From: Escarpia spicata
Taxonomy: Eukaryota; Annelida; Polychaeta; Sabellida; Siboglinidae
Length of the DNA: 64,000 nucleotides
Assembly: GCA_963995525.1 (NCBI GenBank)
Contig: OZ023214.1
Span: forward strand, 35,976,562-36,040,561
Direction: 5' to 3'
Part shown: piece by piece, positions 1 through 11,120 of the stretch
How the letters are laid out: every line of letters begins with the position of its first letter
How positions within the stretch are numbered: the stretch's first letter is position 1
Program-made: the position numbers and the translations under genes
Notes under the pieces: generated by a model
Told to the model about the DNA's origin: nothing
What the model saw: the letters and a program-made list of their open reading frames with translations, nothing else
Databases searched by the model: none

Positions 1-289
1 TGCATACGGACACGTCGATGAGACCCGGATCGCAGCAGTCAGCCGGCCGCTTGAGACGGCGTCATTACCTCGTCCATGGCGCCCGTTGACCGCGAGTTGA
101 CGGACGGAGGATCAGACGGCTTTGATACTTTGGCTGACCGACGTGCGACGGACTCGGCCCGGGAGACAGACCGCTTCGGCGGTGTCTCAGTGATGTTGCG
201 CGGCGTCGAATTACTTTCGCGTAATGAGTTTTGATCGCCTCTGACGGCTAATTACTTCCCCCGTGAGGTAGACGTTATAGGCGCTATAT
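1..289. other. No gene seen
   Basis: Moderately GC-rich sequence at the window edge with several CG dinucleotides. No convincing reading frame, splice signal or repeat was recognised. Confidence 0.5.
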
Positions 290-380
290 AAGGCAATCAT
301 TATTATAATCACCATAATAACCATCATCACCGTCATCGTCACAATCATTATTATTATTGCCATGATTATTATTATATATG
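290..380. repeat. ATT/ATC triplet-rich simple repeat
   Basis: An imperfect run of ATT, ATC and ACC triplets (cattattataatcacc, then attattattattgcc). The apparent minus-strand peptide across it (Met/Ile-rich) is a by-product of the triplet repeat. Confidence 0.7.
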
Positions 381-1131
381 GGATGGTTCGCGAGGGTCTT
401 AGTTTATTTCGAAAGTGTCTTATTAGTATTTTTGACGTCATCATTCCGTAAATCTTCGGGACATTAAGATTTCAGACATTCGTATCGGTGGAAAAAGTGG
501 AAATCCAGAAATAGGCTATTTGTTTGCATAGCATATAAGGCAACGTGTATAATGTATTAGGTAACAGGTACAGCGAGGAACGCACGCAGTATTAATGCTT
601 GTGGTCGTGTTGTAACCTCATACCACGCTGCCGTGTGGTTGCCGGCGGCGACTGGTAAGTGTTACGTTATCGAACTCGTGGTCGGCCGGTGTGGCACGCT
701 GAATACACTCACACCGTTGAAAACACTGTTCTCGCGTTGAATATGTGTCGATATTCTCGCATGTAAACGTTGCGTTTGAATACAAGCCTGACAAAACTCA
801 CATGGACAGTTAACATTTAAGAAAATGTGTCCGTGAATCTTTATAACATTCATGATAAAAACGACCCAGATTTTATTTTTAAAAAGTTTCAGTTTTGAAA
901 TTAGGCACTAGGTGTTTTGGACTTAAATTGAAGCATAGATTTATTTAGAGATCCAGCCACCCATTTTTGGAAGGTTGAGTTAATTTCGGACGGGTGAAAA
1001 TTTGAATTCGGACGGGTGGAAATTTGAGGAGCAAAAACGGTTTATATATTATTGACTCTCATTGTTGTTTATATGTCCGACGTGTTTAAAAAATGTGTTT
1101 CGAATACTTATGTGTGCATGTATTATTGCAT
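381..1131. other. No gene seen
   Basis: AT-rich intergenic sequence. A short local duplication is visible near 980-1025, where a 'cggacgggtg(g)aaatttga' word occurs twice. Nothing else could be supported. Confidence 0.5.
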
Positions 1132-1171
1132 ACATGTATGTATGTATGTATGTATGTATGTATGTATGTAT
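1132..1171. repeat. (TGTA)n microsatellite
   Basis: About nine uninterrupted TATG/TGTA tetranucleotide units. The Met-Tyr-Val-Cys repeat peptide read across it is an artefact. Confidence 0.95.
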
Positions 1172-2397
1172 GTGCACGTTTGGACTGGATAGTATGATGT
1201 GCGTGCGTGCATACCTGCATGTATATTATATATTATCAATTATGCATTATCAAGACTACAAGTGATACATGCAAAAACTGAGCATTCTCTCAAAACATTT
1301 AGCATTTGGCATACTATTATAATTTACAGTCCTGGAGATTTTCGGACATATCGCCATCGCTGTGGCAACCACGTTCGTCCCGATAGTATTAAAAAAGCTT
1401 TTTTCAATATCTCCATAACTACACTAGACCTATACAGGCATGTTTTAAAGGTCAGGGATTCTTTCGAATTATTTCGAAAACCAAACGCAACCGTAAACGA
1501 AGTGGCTATATACGTCTGTCTATGTCAAATGCGTAATTCGTTGATGTTACTGCCTGGATCGCTTGCACCACAGTTGGGAGTTGCCACTGCGTGTGCCTTT
1601 CATGATGTTTACATTAATTAACCATTTCTGGAACCAAGGAACAAACAGCCTCATTTTAACAAATGAACATATATAGCGTGACTTTGAACAGACGTCGTCT
1701 GCTACGATGCACCAATCGCGTGCTAACACGCGTTAATTGTCTGCGATGAAACGTTAATGGCGCAATAGCTCAACGACTCCTGCGCGGACCCGGCCATGGC
1801 CTGGACAGCATCTGGCGGAGTGCTAACAATTGGAAATATCTATTACAGACAACGATTACCAGGCGTAGAATAAAGCCTGCGGCGCAGTGACATACCGACG
1901 TACACCTAGCGTGCAATCGATTGAGTAGGCGCTTACTACTTCAAAGTTAGCAATGAAACATAGGCACGCTCCAACAGGCGATTACCACAGGTGGGGCAAC
2001 GCTCGTGACGCATCAGTATATATACGTCAAGAACTACTCATCTAGATTGTCAATACAGGTGTCGGGTGGCTAATATAAATCTCTTCAGTGCTCCGGGCAG
2101 CAATCTTTGCGATTTGCGTTAAATAGTCACGCACGATGATGTTACTCATTTGAGCGGACATTTACGGCGTTTTGCAGTGAACCCGCCTCGGGGTGATGTT
2201 ACGGAAAGACTCTGCACCAAGCCACCGCATCGCGTTTCATCCGGAACACGGGAAATGTAGGCGACCCGAGAAGTCAATTAATTGCTTTAATTGCTCTCAC
2301 GCCTACCCTTTTAGCACACAGGTACGCTTCACTCCATCGGTGTAATGTGTGGCTTCGAGGTATCGAAATGCAACCTTGAAAACCAGTAGTTTAATAC
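1172..2397. other. No gene seen
   Basis: Unique-looking intergenic sequence. A 140-codon open frame at 1199-1621 has no recognisable domain or splice context and is probably chance. Confidence 0.4.
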
Positions 2398-2399
2398 TA

Positions 2400-3716
2400 G
2401 GCACACACCAGCCGATTTTCGGCACACACCAACCGACTAGTCGGCGTAAAAACCGTCGGCCGACGGCAGTCGGTTGGTGTGTGCCAAATTTAAGGCCGAC
2501 GGTCGGCCTTATAGCGCCGACTAACGCCGATTCAAATGTTGAATCGGCGATCGGCGTTAATCGGTAGTCGGCGTTAGATAAGGAGGTATCTGGTGACAAG
2601 TCGGCACATATCCGATGACGAGTCGGCTGGTGTGTGCAGGTTTTTTGTCATAACACGACGGTCGGCGGTAACTTGGCCAATAAGAAATCATAGCGCGATC
2701 ATGTGATAGGCCTCGATATATTATAAGGCTAAGCCCGGCGTCTTTTTTGAGTTTTCAAGCCAATTCGGGCCACAAGGTTTCATTTTTTACTTTCATATTT
2801 TACTGACCTGGGCTGGCGGGTAACCAAAGTTTCAGAAAGTGGTACATAACTTTTTATCCTATGGTCATTGACCATCATCGTTTTTTATTACTTGTTCTTA
2901 AAACAGGCGCGACAAATAAACTTAATTTGCACCTGACTTTATTTCCCGCTTCCAACAGGAATCGCCATTTTGTCTTGTGAAAAACGCTACTTCTGGTAGC
3001 GCCGCTACCGGGCGCATATCATATATTAAGCCTTAAAAATCCGCAAAGCGGCGCTAGCTGTGGGAAACGTTTTTGAAGAATTCGTTGGGTATCACTTCAA
3101 CATAACTGTTAACTGAAATGGCTAAATATAACGTTCTGCGTAGTGATATAAAACATAGCTCGACGCTATGCGTTCCTTTGCTGGAGGATATTATCAAGCC
3201 ATTTTCCCATTGTATTATTGGCGTTACCATGGCCAACAGCGAATCGAATAAGCGAGGTGGCATCCTGAGGAAATTTTTTGTACGAATCGTGTTCGTTTTG
3301 GCGCAGTTCTTCTACTAAATTAATGTAGGCCCCTTGCTCCTCTCGCGCCGCTATGTGTGGACGCATCCACGCATTCCTTGTTTTTGTTCGTCGTCGACGA
3401 CGATGGCGGCGGCGACGACATCGTGCTACGGCAACTGCTGCTACAGCCAACACTAACATTATCAAATCTTTATCGGACAACGGCGCCATCTCGAGTAAAC
3501 ACCAAAGGGGTAAACACGTGTATTTATTGTGGATTTGTTTTCCACAAGGATCACGCTGAGCGCCGACGGTCGGCGCGATCGAGTCGGTTGGTGTGTGCGG
3601 GCTGGTGTATGCGGGCAGAAGTCGGCGCTAGTCGGCGGAACTAATTGGCGTTTAGCACCGACTGCTTTTTGCGCCGACTGGCAACTCATGTCGGCCTTAG
3701 TCGGTTGGTGTGTGCC
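2400..3716 (-). mobile_element. PIF/Harbinger-type DNA transposon remnant, about 1.3 kb
   Basis: The sequence begins GGCACACACC and ends GGTGTGTGCC as inverted termini, each flanked by TA (2398-2399 and 3717-3718). Both subterminal regions (2400-2640 and 3557-3716) are packed with GTCGG/CCGAC words and with further copies of the GGCACACACCAACCGAC terminus in both orientations. The interior carries a minus-strand fragment of a Harbinger-like transposase. PIF/Harbinger elements normally make a 3-bp TWA target duplication; only TA is clearly shared here, so the exact ends may be a base or so off. Because the transposase is partial and frameshifted, this is a dead or non-autonomous copy. It lies in what is probably the first intron of the receptor gene whose first exon is at 5225-5927. 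Confidence 0.75.
3054..3489 (-). pseudogene. PIF/Harbinger transposase N-terminal fragment, frameshifted
   Basis: Read on the minus strand, an Arg-rich stretch is followed by W-x-R-P-x-I-x-x-R-E-E-Q-G-A-Y and then L-V-E-E-L-R, D-S-Y-K-K. This is the conserved N-terminal block of Harbinger (HARBI1-like) DDE transposases, which typically read W-x-(H/R)-P-(W)-...-R-x-x-x-G-x-(Y/F)-x-x-L-x-x-E-L-R. The expected continuation F-L-R-M-x-P-x-x-F-D-x-L-L is present but one frame away (3263 downward: RMPPRLFDSLLAMVTPII), so a single-base shift has occurred in the A-run near 3275-3280. Homology fades after that and no DDE catalytic region is seen. In the intact transposon this protein would catalyse cut-and-paste transposition together with a Myb-like partner, which is not visible here. 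Confidence 0.75.
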
Positions 3717-3718
3717 TA

Positions 3719-5224
3719 CCATAAGGCCTTGTTTACAATAAATCGGCTAGGTGTATAATACAACTGAATTGAATATTGACATATGCTTGATGTAATAGTA
3801 ACACACAGACACCTGAATCTGTTGACAGACAAGCGATCAATGATGTGAATTAAATAAATATAACTGTCACGATTTGGTGTTAAGGACTTAATATAGGTTG
3901 TTAGCGACTGTGAACGACTACAAATGGGGTTACTCTGTACGGCTATTGACGGCTGGCTAGTGCTTACGCAATAGTGTGAATGCACTGGGGCGGTGGCATA
4001 TGGTCAGATTTCAAAGAACCGGGGAAACATTACATTATACTTAGGGTAGACAGGTAGGAAAGTTGAATCTAACATGTAATAATTATAGAATGGTAGGCAG
4101 CTTTACATGAATAGGAACTGTGGTACGAGTGGATATTTATATGGAATACTTTAACAGCGTAAAGGAATATCGCTATGATGAAGATTTATATACGTGTTGA
4201 ATTATTGTACTACCCATTGGGCGGTGATATTACAATGGTGTCAGCATCAGCAGGGATCACATGACAGATGCGACGTATATTGTTCATTAATTGAGGTTTG
4301 GGAGAGATAGAACACAGCAGTCCAGAGTGATCCACAGACAGGACGATGCAACCTGGTCTTCTCTGTAATGAGAGATTATTACAGTGTGGTTATCAATTGT
4401 AGTTAACATTTATTGTAGTATCGGATCGGAGCGAGGACCAACAAAGTCTACACGCTTGTGCGTGAAGCCGAGTGAGCTGTAGAGCTGTTACTCGCGAATG
4501 GGCGGTTTCTGCATCAAGAGTTCCCACGAGAAAAGGGAAATTCCCTACAACTAAACGGAGTCGACTTCGGAGGGCTACCAATGTCCAGAGCAGATTCAAG
4601 TTGACGTCCGTGACGAGCTATGGCATCGTATCGTTCACTTCGAACATTCATTCGACACATATTTACCCTACTTTGGCCACGAGGGTAGCAGTTCTACGAC
4701 CTTTCACTATTGTGATCATATAAGGCTGCATTACCTTGTCTTGTTCGTTTGTATGGAATATGATGGAAGGAATTCTTCTACTGCTTATATACACTGTATG
4801 TGAGAAGTGACTTAGAAGAGATATAGGCTGACGAGTCTCTCTCTGGAAATTTATGAATACTGATATTTTTGTTATTCGGTGGGGTGAATACAATTTGAAA
4901 ACCTGTACGTTGCATAGATTTTTTATTAAGTTTTATACTATTTCTGAACTCGAATATATACACAAGTTCGCTTCACCTGGCGGATCTTGACAATAACGCA
5001 CGACTGCATTGCTATTTCGATAGACATAATCCTTGTAGGAACGAAGCGACTCTGCCTGTGCTAATGAATACACATAACTAGTGTATACGCGCTGCAACTT
5101 TCTGCATGACACGACTGCCAATGCCCGGAGCGCGCACGCCACGGGACTGTCCTGTCAAAGAATACACGTGTATCGCCAGTACACGCACGTGATACGGTCA
5201 TAAATGACGTAAAGGGGAACTTAC
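3719..5224. other. Probable intron of the GPR158-like gene; no other gene seen
   Basis: This stretch lies downstream (minus-strand sense) of the splice donor at 5224. I found no second exon of the receptor in it, nor anywhere down to base 1, so the first intron probably exceeds 5.2 kb. Short open frames here have no recognisable content. Confidence 0.5.
5219..5224 (-). promoter_or_regulatory. 5' splice donor GTAAGT of the receptor exon
   Basis: On the minus strand the exon ends ...GAC G and is followed directly by GTAAGT, the full U1 consensus. It interrupts the frame at phase 1. The open frame that continues past it to 5061 is read-through into intron. Confidence 0.8.
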
Positions 5225-5927
5225 CGTCGGTGTTGTTGTATAGACCGCCGAGCTTGTCATAGGCCTTCATCCGAGCCTGATAGAAGAACTCGGAGTCATT
5301 GCCGAGATAATTATACTCCAGGGACAGATCCTTCACCATGATTGTGTTCGGATTGTCGTGCATCCGGTAGGCGTATGGACAGAACAACATGTAGTCTTTG
5401 TACTGTTTAGAGTCGTAGCAGTTGCCGGCGGCGAACAGCACGGGGTCGCTTTCGACCATCTCGCGCACGGACGTGTAGAAGAAGTACTCGGAATCGAGCA
5501 ATTCCTGCCGGGCGCCCTTCCAGATGCGCGTCAGAAAGTTGGCTCGGTTGACGGCGACCATCGCCTGCGCTTTAAAACGACGCACGCCGTACTGGGCGAC
5601 TACACCCTTGCCGAGATTGAACGTCGTGCCGGGCGTACAGTTGTCCTTGTTCTGTTCGTAGCGCTCGACAATGCGCAGGAAGTTGTCGACGATGTCAACC
5701 TCGTTGCCTTCATCAGCGAGGTCGACCGGGGCTGTTTCCTCCCGCCCGTTGCCACCGAACACGTCCGCTTGTCCCTCCCCTCCCGCGCGCCAGTCGCCGT
5801 CGCCGCTCCCCGGCGGCTCCACGGACAGCTCCTGCGTACCGCCGCCGAGCGAGAGGAACGACGCGAGCAGGAAGGACAGACATACGGGGGAGAGAAACGC
5901 CGCGGCGCATTGGCGGCTCGGGTGCAT
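5225..5927 (-). CDS. GPR158/GPR179-like class C receptor, first coding exon (signal peptide plus extracellular Cache region), partial
   Basis: The start is the ATG at 5927 (MHPSRQ); a longer open frame upstream would begin with GTG, so I reject it. Residues 1 to about 25 form a hydrophobic signal peptide, followed by a Gly/Glu/Asp-rich linker to about residue 75. A conserved extracellular domain then runs from about 80 to 234, with NCTPGT at about 96, AVNRANFLTR at 125-134, ESDPVLF near 160 and KDLSLEY near 200. This layout (NFL...; V/L-x-E-x-DP; ...DLS...F...R.K) resembles the Cache-type extracellular region of GPR158/GPR179 orphan receptors and insect Smog-like relatives; the vertebrate GPR158 domain binds glycine. 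The exon stops after 234 codons plus one base at a perfect GTAAGT donor (5224-5219). The seven-transmembrane exons must lie outside the window. The family assignment comes from recall of motifs, without alignment. Confidence 0.65.
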
Positions 5928-6750
5928 CTTCGCCCGGGAAAACACGCGCGGTGTGAAAGCGACGACGTCGCCAGCGGCGTCGTACCTTTGTCGGCTCCTT
6001 CAGACGCGACGCTCTTGCCGCGTAGCCGCCGCTTCTGTTGCTGCTGCTGAGCCGCCGTCAGCTAAACAGCCACTTCGACGGAGCCGCTTCTGCTACTGCG
6101 GCTGGAGTGACGACAACGGCGGCGGTGGAGGCAGCGGCAAAGGCCGAGAGCCGAGTTCATGATAAATTAATGCCGAAACGCCCGCACCATCGCGGTCGCC
6201 GTGCGCTGTACGCCTCCCAGACGTGGGGTCGGCCGAGAAATTCTCACACAATCACGGTTCGCTCTTCGAGAAACTTATTTGACAACATTCTTCGTACGTA
6301 CGCGAACCGCGGCTCAATGCCCTCGCGCGGTGTCGGCGTCCCCGGGAAAGTCCATCTCCTTCTGGAAATATCCCGATCACGTACGTAATTCTGACACCCT
6401 AACAGCGCGCGTCTTTACCTTTCCGTAAATGCGCTGCGAATTTCGCGCGAACGCCGAACTACAAATCACCGGCGTTTTCTGTTAGCTCCGCGGCTGTCTT
6501 GTCTATGCAAAGGAGCCAGAGACGTCCACTGAAGCTTACGCGAAGACAAGCGATACGACTGAGACACAACGACATCGCCCGCGGGCCGCTCTCTGCAAGT
6601 GTTCGGGCAGAATGCGCGAAGATTAAGAATCTGATTAATACGTGAATTATTCAGACGCGACGAAACGCCCCGTCCGATTTCCCGGCCAATCACGACGTGC
6701 TGTCGTCGTTGAGACGCCTCGGCGGTACGCGGAAGGAGGATTCAGTCGGT
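5928..6750 (-). promoter_or_regulatory. CpG-rich 5' region / putative promoter of the receptor gene
   Basis: CpG dinucleotides are much denser here and in the exon (about 5380-6750) than in the AT-rich flanks, as expected of an unmethylated promoter/first-exon island. It lies immediately upstream of the minus-strand start codon at 5927 and probably contains the 5' UTR. Plus-strand open frames across it (for example Ala/Gly/Arg-rich peptides at 5671-6162) are composition artefacts. No TATA box or transcription start could be fixed. Confidence 0.55.
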
Positions 6751-8028
6751 GGGGGCGGCGGAAGATCCACTGTGTCCCGTCACTGTCTCACCAACGGTCG
6801 CGTTTGTGAACATTCTACTCCGCGTCCTCTTTGGCCAATCGAGAGCACTTGCTTCGTATTCGCGTTTCTGTTATTCCGTCTACCGGTCGCGTTTCTAATT
6901 TATCCGATGTTTTTTCGGTTTGTTTTGGTTCCGTGATTGGGTTTTGATGCGTTGACGTTCATTGGTCTATGACTTTCGTGTACGCAAATGCTCGTCATAC
7001 TTCAATCTGTGTTAACTACATGGCTACGCAGATCTGTAAAATGCGAACATAGCATGTTAAACGCAATGCTGTTAGGGATACAACCGTCAATCGCACACTC
7101 ATATTATCGATGCCGTAATGGCGTACACATATTATCGCTGAGAATACAACTGTATCGACCTCCAGCTTATTTATACTATAAAAACATCAACTACAATGTC
7201 ACTGCCTTAGTATCAATGCCATCAGGAATGCAAATATAATGACGCTTCTAGCTTACTGATACAATCAAAATACAACTGTAATGTCACTACCACATTATCG
7301 ACACCACCAGAAGTACATTTGTAATGGTAGATATTCTCCTCCTATTTTACATTTAGCGGGAATATCCGGTGGCGATCCTGATTTGGCCAGGCAAGGATCT
7401 CGCAAATACGCAAACTGTTGTAATATTGCGCTATTTAGTAAGCCCATATAGGCGAATATGCAGCTGACATAAGTAGTACTTGTTAGAGGCCGTTTGGAAT
7501 ATTGATAAAATGTAACACACATAAAATAAACACGCATTTCATGTTTATAACCATTGTTGTAACTATAACACTAAAGATGCGTAAATATAATGTTAAGACG
7601 TTTTTGTTCTAAAACCCATAACACCGCGTGACTTAATTGGTTTCGGTAATATCGCTCGGTCAATGGTAGCGGATAAACGTGCCCATAACAATTTGGTTAT
7701 AGCATATTTATTTTGCATTTTAACGGCAACACATGTATGGTATGTCAGAGAATACAAAAGCATTTTGAATTATGTCGCCCACGAAATGTATACAAATAAA
7801 TTATTGAAATGGCGAAACCAAGCCCAACGTCCTGGAGTTTGACGCGATCTGGCGTTGTTTCCTCAGTGAAAACCATAAACGAGAAGAAACACAACTCTAT
7901 GGGGAACTTCCTGCTGGGAACAGAACAAGCAATCTCGCTTTGGGTACGCATGACATGCTTATTAATACACCTGGGACGTTGGCCTATACCCAAAGGCCGG
8001 GATTGGCACTGTTCATCCGACCAGACCA
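6751..8028. other. No gene seen
   Basis: Intergenic, AT-rich. At 7075-7330 there is a weak degenerate tandem repetition of words such as 'aatacaact', 'attatcga' and 'aatgtcac' at roughly 60-80 base spacing. It is too diverged to call a satellite. Confidence 0.4.
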
Positions 8029-8056
8029 GACCAGATCAGACCAGACCACGTCAGGC
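8029..8056. repeat. (CAGAC)n short repeat
   Basis: About five CAGAC/CAGAT pentamers in a row. A related gtctgg-type composition recurs nearby. Confidence 0.7.
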
Positions 8057-9090
8057 CGACATCTACTCTCAACTACTATCGACGTAGTGGAAAGTTTACG
8101 TGATTATGGCGTTACGCCGGCTTCGCGTATGGTTCGGTGTAGTGGATACATTGCAGTAGAGGAAGTCCGGTTTGATCTGGTATGGCTTAGTCTTGTTTGG
8201 GTGGGCGAAACGTAACAGTGTATTCCGGCCTTATGACTTGACGTGACGACAAAACTGATCTGTTCAAGTCGCGCTGCTTCCTACACGTAGACGACGTTTC
8301 AACGACCATCGCAGACTCTCCTCTAGAATGCGACGCGACCATACACGCTTGAATCATGAGCGTATTTGCGATTCATCAGCGGGCTGGTCTAGCCACAATT
8401 ACGCCGATATTCGCGTATGCGTTATGGCGACGGTTGAAGAACGATGCCGCGGACTTTCACAGCTAAATCATGGGAACAATTAGAGTTGAAGTCTGGTAAC
8501 AAGGAAATCTCTTATCGCGAGCCCTACGAGTTTACGTCTGACGATAAGCAGCTCTTTAGAGGCGAAATGTACGACTTGACTACGTCATCCGCCTTTAGCA
8601 AGACAAATCGGAGCGGATTAACCGGTCTAAACGCAAACGTTTACGGTAATATGAAACGTCAGTGCTTAATAGCATAATTAATAATCATAAATGTTGTGCC
8701 AGCCACGTTTGATAGTTCCCAGAATTAGACGACGGCGTGTTATTAAAAGATTGCGACGTAACAAAAACATGAGTATTGTATCTGTTCAGATTATTGATTA
8801 AGGTATGTTGCGTTTATGTTGAACACATCCATCCGCAATCATCGGCTGTTTCGATTTTATTCAAAATACATACGAATCGTGGAATCACGCGATCTGTTCC
8901 TGCGGTTTGACTTCCACGAACATTGTCTAAGGTATAGTTACAAACATAACTAAACAATGATTTAGGCAGACGCTCGTCTATTTACATCATAAGCATGTGT
9001 AGTCATATTGCAAAATGGGTTTAAAACCCAGGCTAAAAGAAAATTCGTTCATGGTTATTATTCCGTTGTTAGTTAATATAATGCTTTGCT
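8057..9090. other. No gene seen
   Basis: Unique-looking sequence. An open frame at 8444-8677 has no recognised domain, and no splice context supports it. Confidence 0.4.
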
Positions 9091-9096
9091 TAAAGT

Positions 9097-9236
9097 TTGT
9101 TTGTGTATGTGTGCGTGCGTCCGCGCGCGCGCGTGCATAAATGTGTATATATGCGCGCGCGTGCACAAATATGTATGAATGTGTGTGTGTGTGTGCCCAC
9201 GCGCGCACGCGCGCGTGTGTATGCGTGCAGGCATGC
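9097..9236. repeat. Compound GT/GC microsatellite
   Basis: Alternating purine-pyrimidine tracts (GTGTGC, GCGCGCGC, GTGTGTGTGT, ACGCGCGCACGCGCG), the type of sequence prone to Z-DNA. Peptides read across it are artefacts. Confidence 0.9.
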
Positions 9237-9596
9237 GTCGGTTAGTGTCCCTCTAAACAAACCATACATTTCCCACCATCTTCACTCTTCGTGTAGATGC
9301 TAACACTGAGTTCTGCGCACAAACAAACCCGCACGACTACCTACTTCCGCTGCACAAGCTCGGTGTTCAAACGGAGATGTCATAGGCTAATGTAATGGAT
9401 GTCGCGAGACTTTGGCGCAGCTGACTGCGACCAACCAACATTTTAATATTTTAATAGCCGACATGAGTATCGCATTTTGGACGTATGCTGAACGGATGAC
9501 TTATCATTTACGTACCATTTGATAAACGGTTTGTTCAAAGTAAGGCCAAATAGCATAAACAAAACTGCTGTTGTCTGTGACGAACTTGTTACCACG
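9237..9596. other. No gene seen
   Basis: Intergenic sequence with no recognisable element. Confidence 0.4.
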
Positions 9597-9682
9597 GCAG
9601 TCGCTACTGCTGCTGCTATTGCTACTACTACTATTGCTACTACTACTATTGCTACTACTGCCACTGCTACTGATACTATGCC
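9597..9682. repeat. CTA/CTG trinucleotide repeat
   Basis: Imperfect triplet array of the types GCTACTACTACTATT and CTGCTGCTATTG. It can be read as poly-Thr/Ala or poly-Ser/Asn, but nothing suggests translation. Confidence 0.9.
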
Positions 9683-10215
9683 TTCTACAGTAATTGCTAC
9701 CCATATTGTTATAAAACTAACATATTTTAGTACGGTCACACAAAAACGAAAAGAAAGGATTTCAAAGGGCAATATCAAGTTGTTGATAGATGAATGGAAA
9801 TGCTGTGGAGCTAAGGAATGTGCGCTCGGCTAAAATATAAGCATACAGACGAGGGCGACATTTAAACATATTTTCCTTCTGACCTAACACAAGCATAGGG
9901 TGAACATTCCAAAGAATTTGTGTAACAACAGAGAATTATCAGTTCCATTGCCTGCTCCTAGTTAACGGTGCTTACGTCTAGCAGTGCTGTCCCCTACCGG
10001 GATTATTGGAACGTTTTGGCAACATCACACACAGTAGTGGCCATCTGCCGTAAATATAATTTCTAGCAGTAATGTACATTTGCATGTTATTGCTTATGTC
10101 GAAACCTCTACAATGATGCATGTTGCAGAGAGAAGACGCTACATATTGGTACATTATAGACGTGCAAGCTGTTATCATGTGTTTTGCTTCCTGAAGAACG
10201 GTAAATGCACAATAC
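9683..10215. other. No gene seen
   Basis: Intergenic, with no recognisable gene or element. Confidence 0.4.
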
Positions 10216-10230
10216 ACACGCACGCACGTA

Positions 10231-10306
<76 letters not shown>

Positions 10307-10315
10307 CACACACAA
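10216..10315. repeat. (GCAC)n microsatellite, about 95 bp
   Basis: Almost perfect tetranucleotide repeat CACG/CGCA ending in a short CA run. The His-Ala-Arg-Thr and Cys-Val-Arg-Ala repeat peptides are artefacts. Confidence 0.95.
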
Positions 10316-11120
10316 TATTTTTAAACGACTACCTGTTACCGCGATGCTGACCTATGCCAATACCTTCATTTTTCCGGTATGAAAATGATACTCCATCATC
10401 ACCCGTTGACAGACAATTTCAGTCGGAGATCAACCATCAATACAGCCGCTGTAACACATACATGGATGAGGATAATCATATTTCACTCACCGCTAAAACG
10501 AATATTCGTTTGACTAACATCAGACGAGAAAGGGCAGCGTTCTACGACTAGTAATGCCGAAGCTCATGTTACGTAATGATTTAGGCGGATGATTAATTGA
10601 TATGTCTCCTGCCAGAACGGGGATAAATGAACGCGTAATGAATCGGTTACAACCTGATTCTTTTTAGCAATTTCATTTGCGTGTGCGTGCACAGACCAAG
10701 GCAAAACTTTCGTTTTTGAATAAAAGCTGATTCGTGTAATGTTGTTGCATGCTGAGTGTTTGATCAGAGGCTATATGTGGGCAACGGTGTAGGTAGTAAC
10801 AAGAAACATCTGGCCAAAATAAAGGGAAGACAACTTTTGTATAATCAATATAGGCTTGGAAGGCAGAGTAAGTTCGAACGCGCGTAACTAGGTTTCGTTG
10901 AAGGTGGTTCGTTCTTTGAAATGTGGTCTTTATGTCTTCCAGTCTTCCAAAATCCACAATGTCACCCCCTTGCACGTTCTCCTTTCCTCCAATCTGATGT
11001 TCAACTCCTCTATTTCTGCTGTCCAACGTTTATTTACTTACACATTCCGATCTCATCTCCCAGGACCCATCCCATCATTTCCATGACCTATTTGATCCTC
11101 TCCCATCCCGTCGGCGGTTC
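10316..11120. other. No gene seen
   Basis: Intergenic. A short open frame on the minus strand (10673-11026) has no recognised domain. Confidence 0.35.

Noticed and set aside
1199..1621. 140-codon plus-strand frame
   Set aside because: No domain, no splice context, starts inside low-complexity sequence.
5928..5945. Upstream GTG as start of the receptor exon
   Set aside because: Animals rarely use GTG; the ATG at 5927 is followed by a well-formed signal peptide.
5358..6162. Long plus-strand frames opposite the receptor exon
   Set aside because: GC-rich shadow frames; the minus strand has a signal peptide, a conserved domain and a perfect splice donor.
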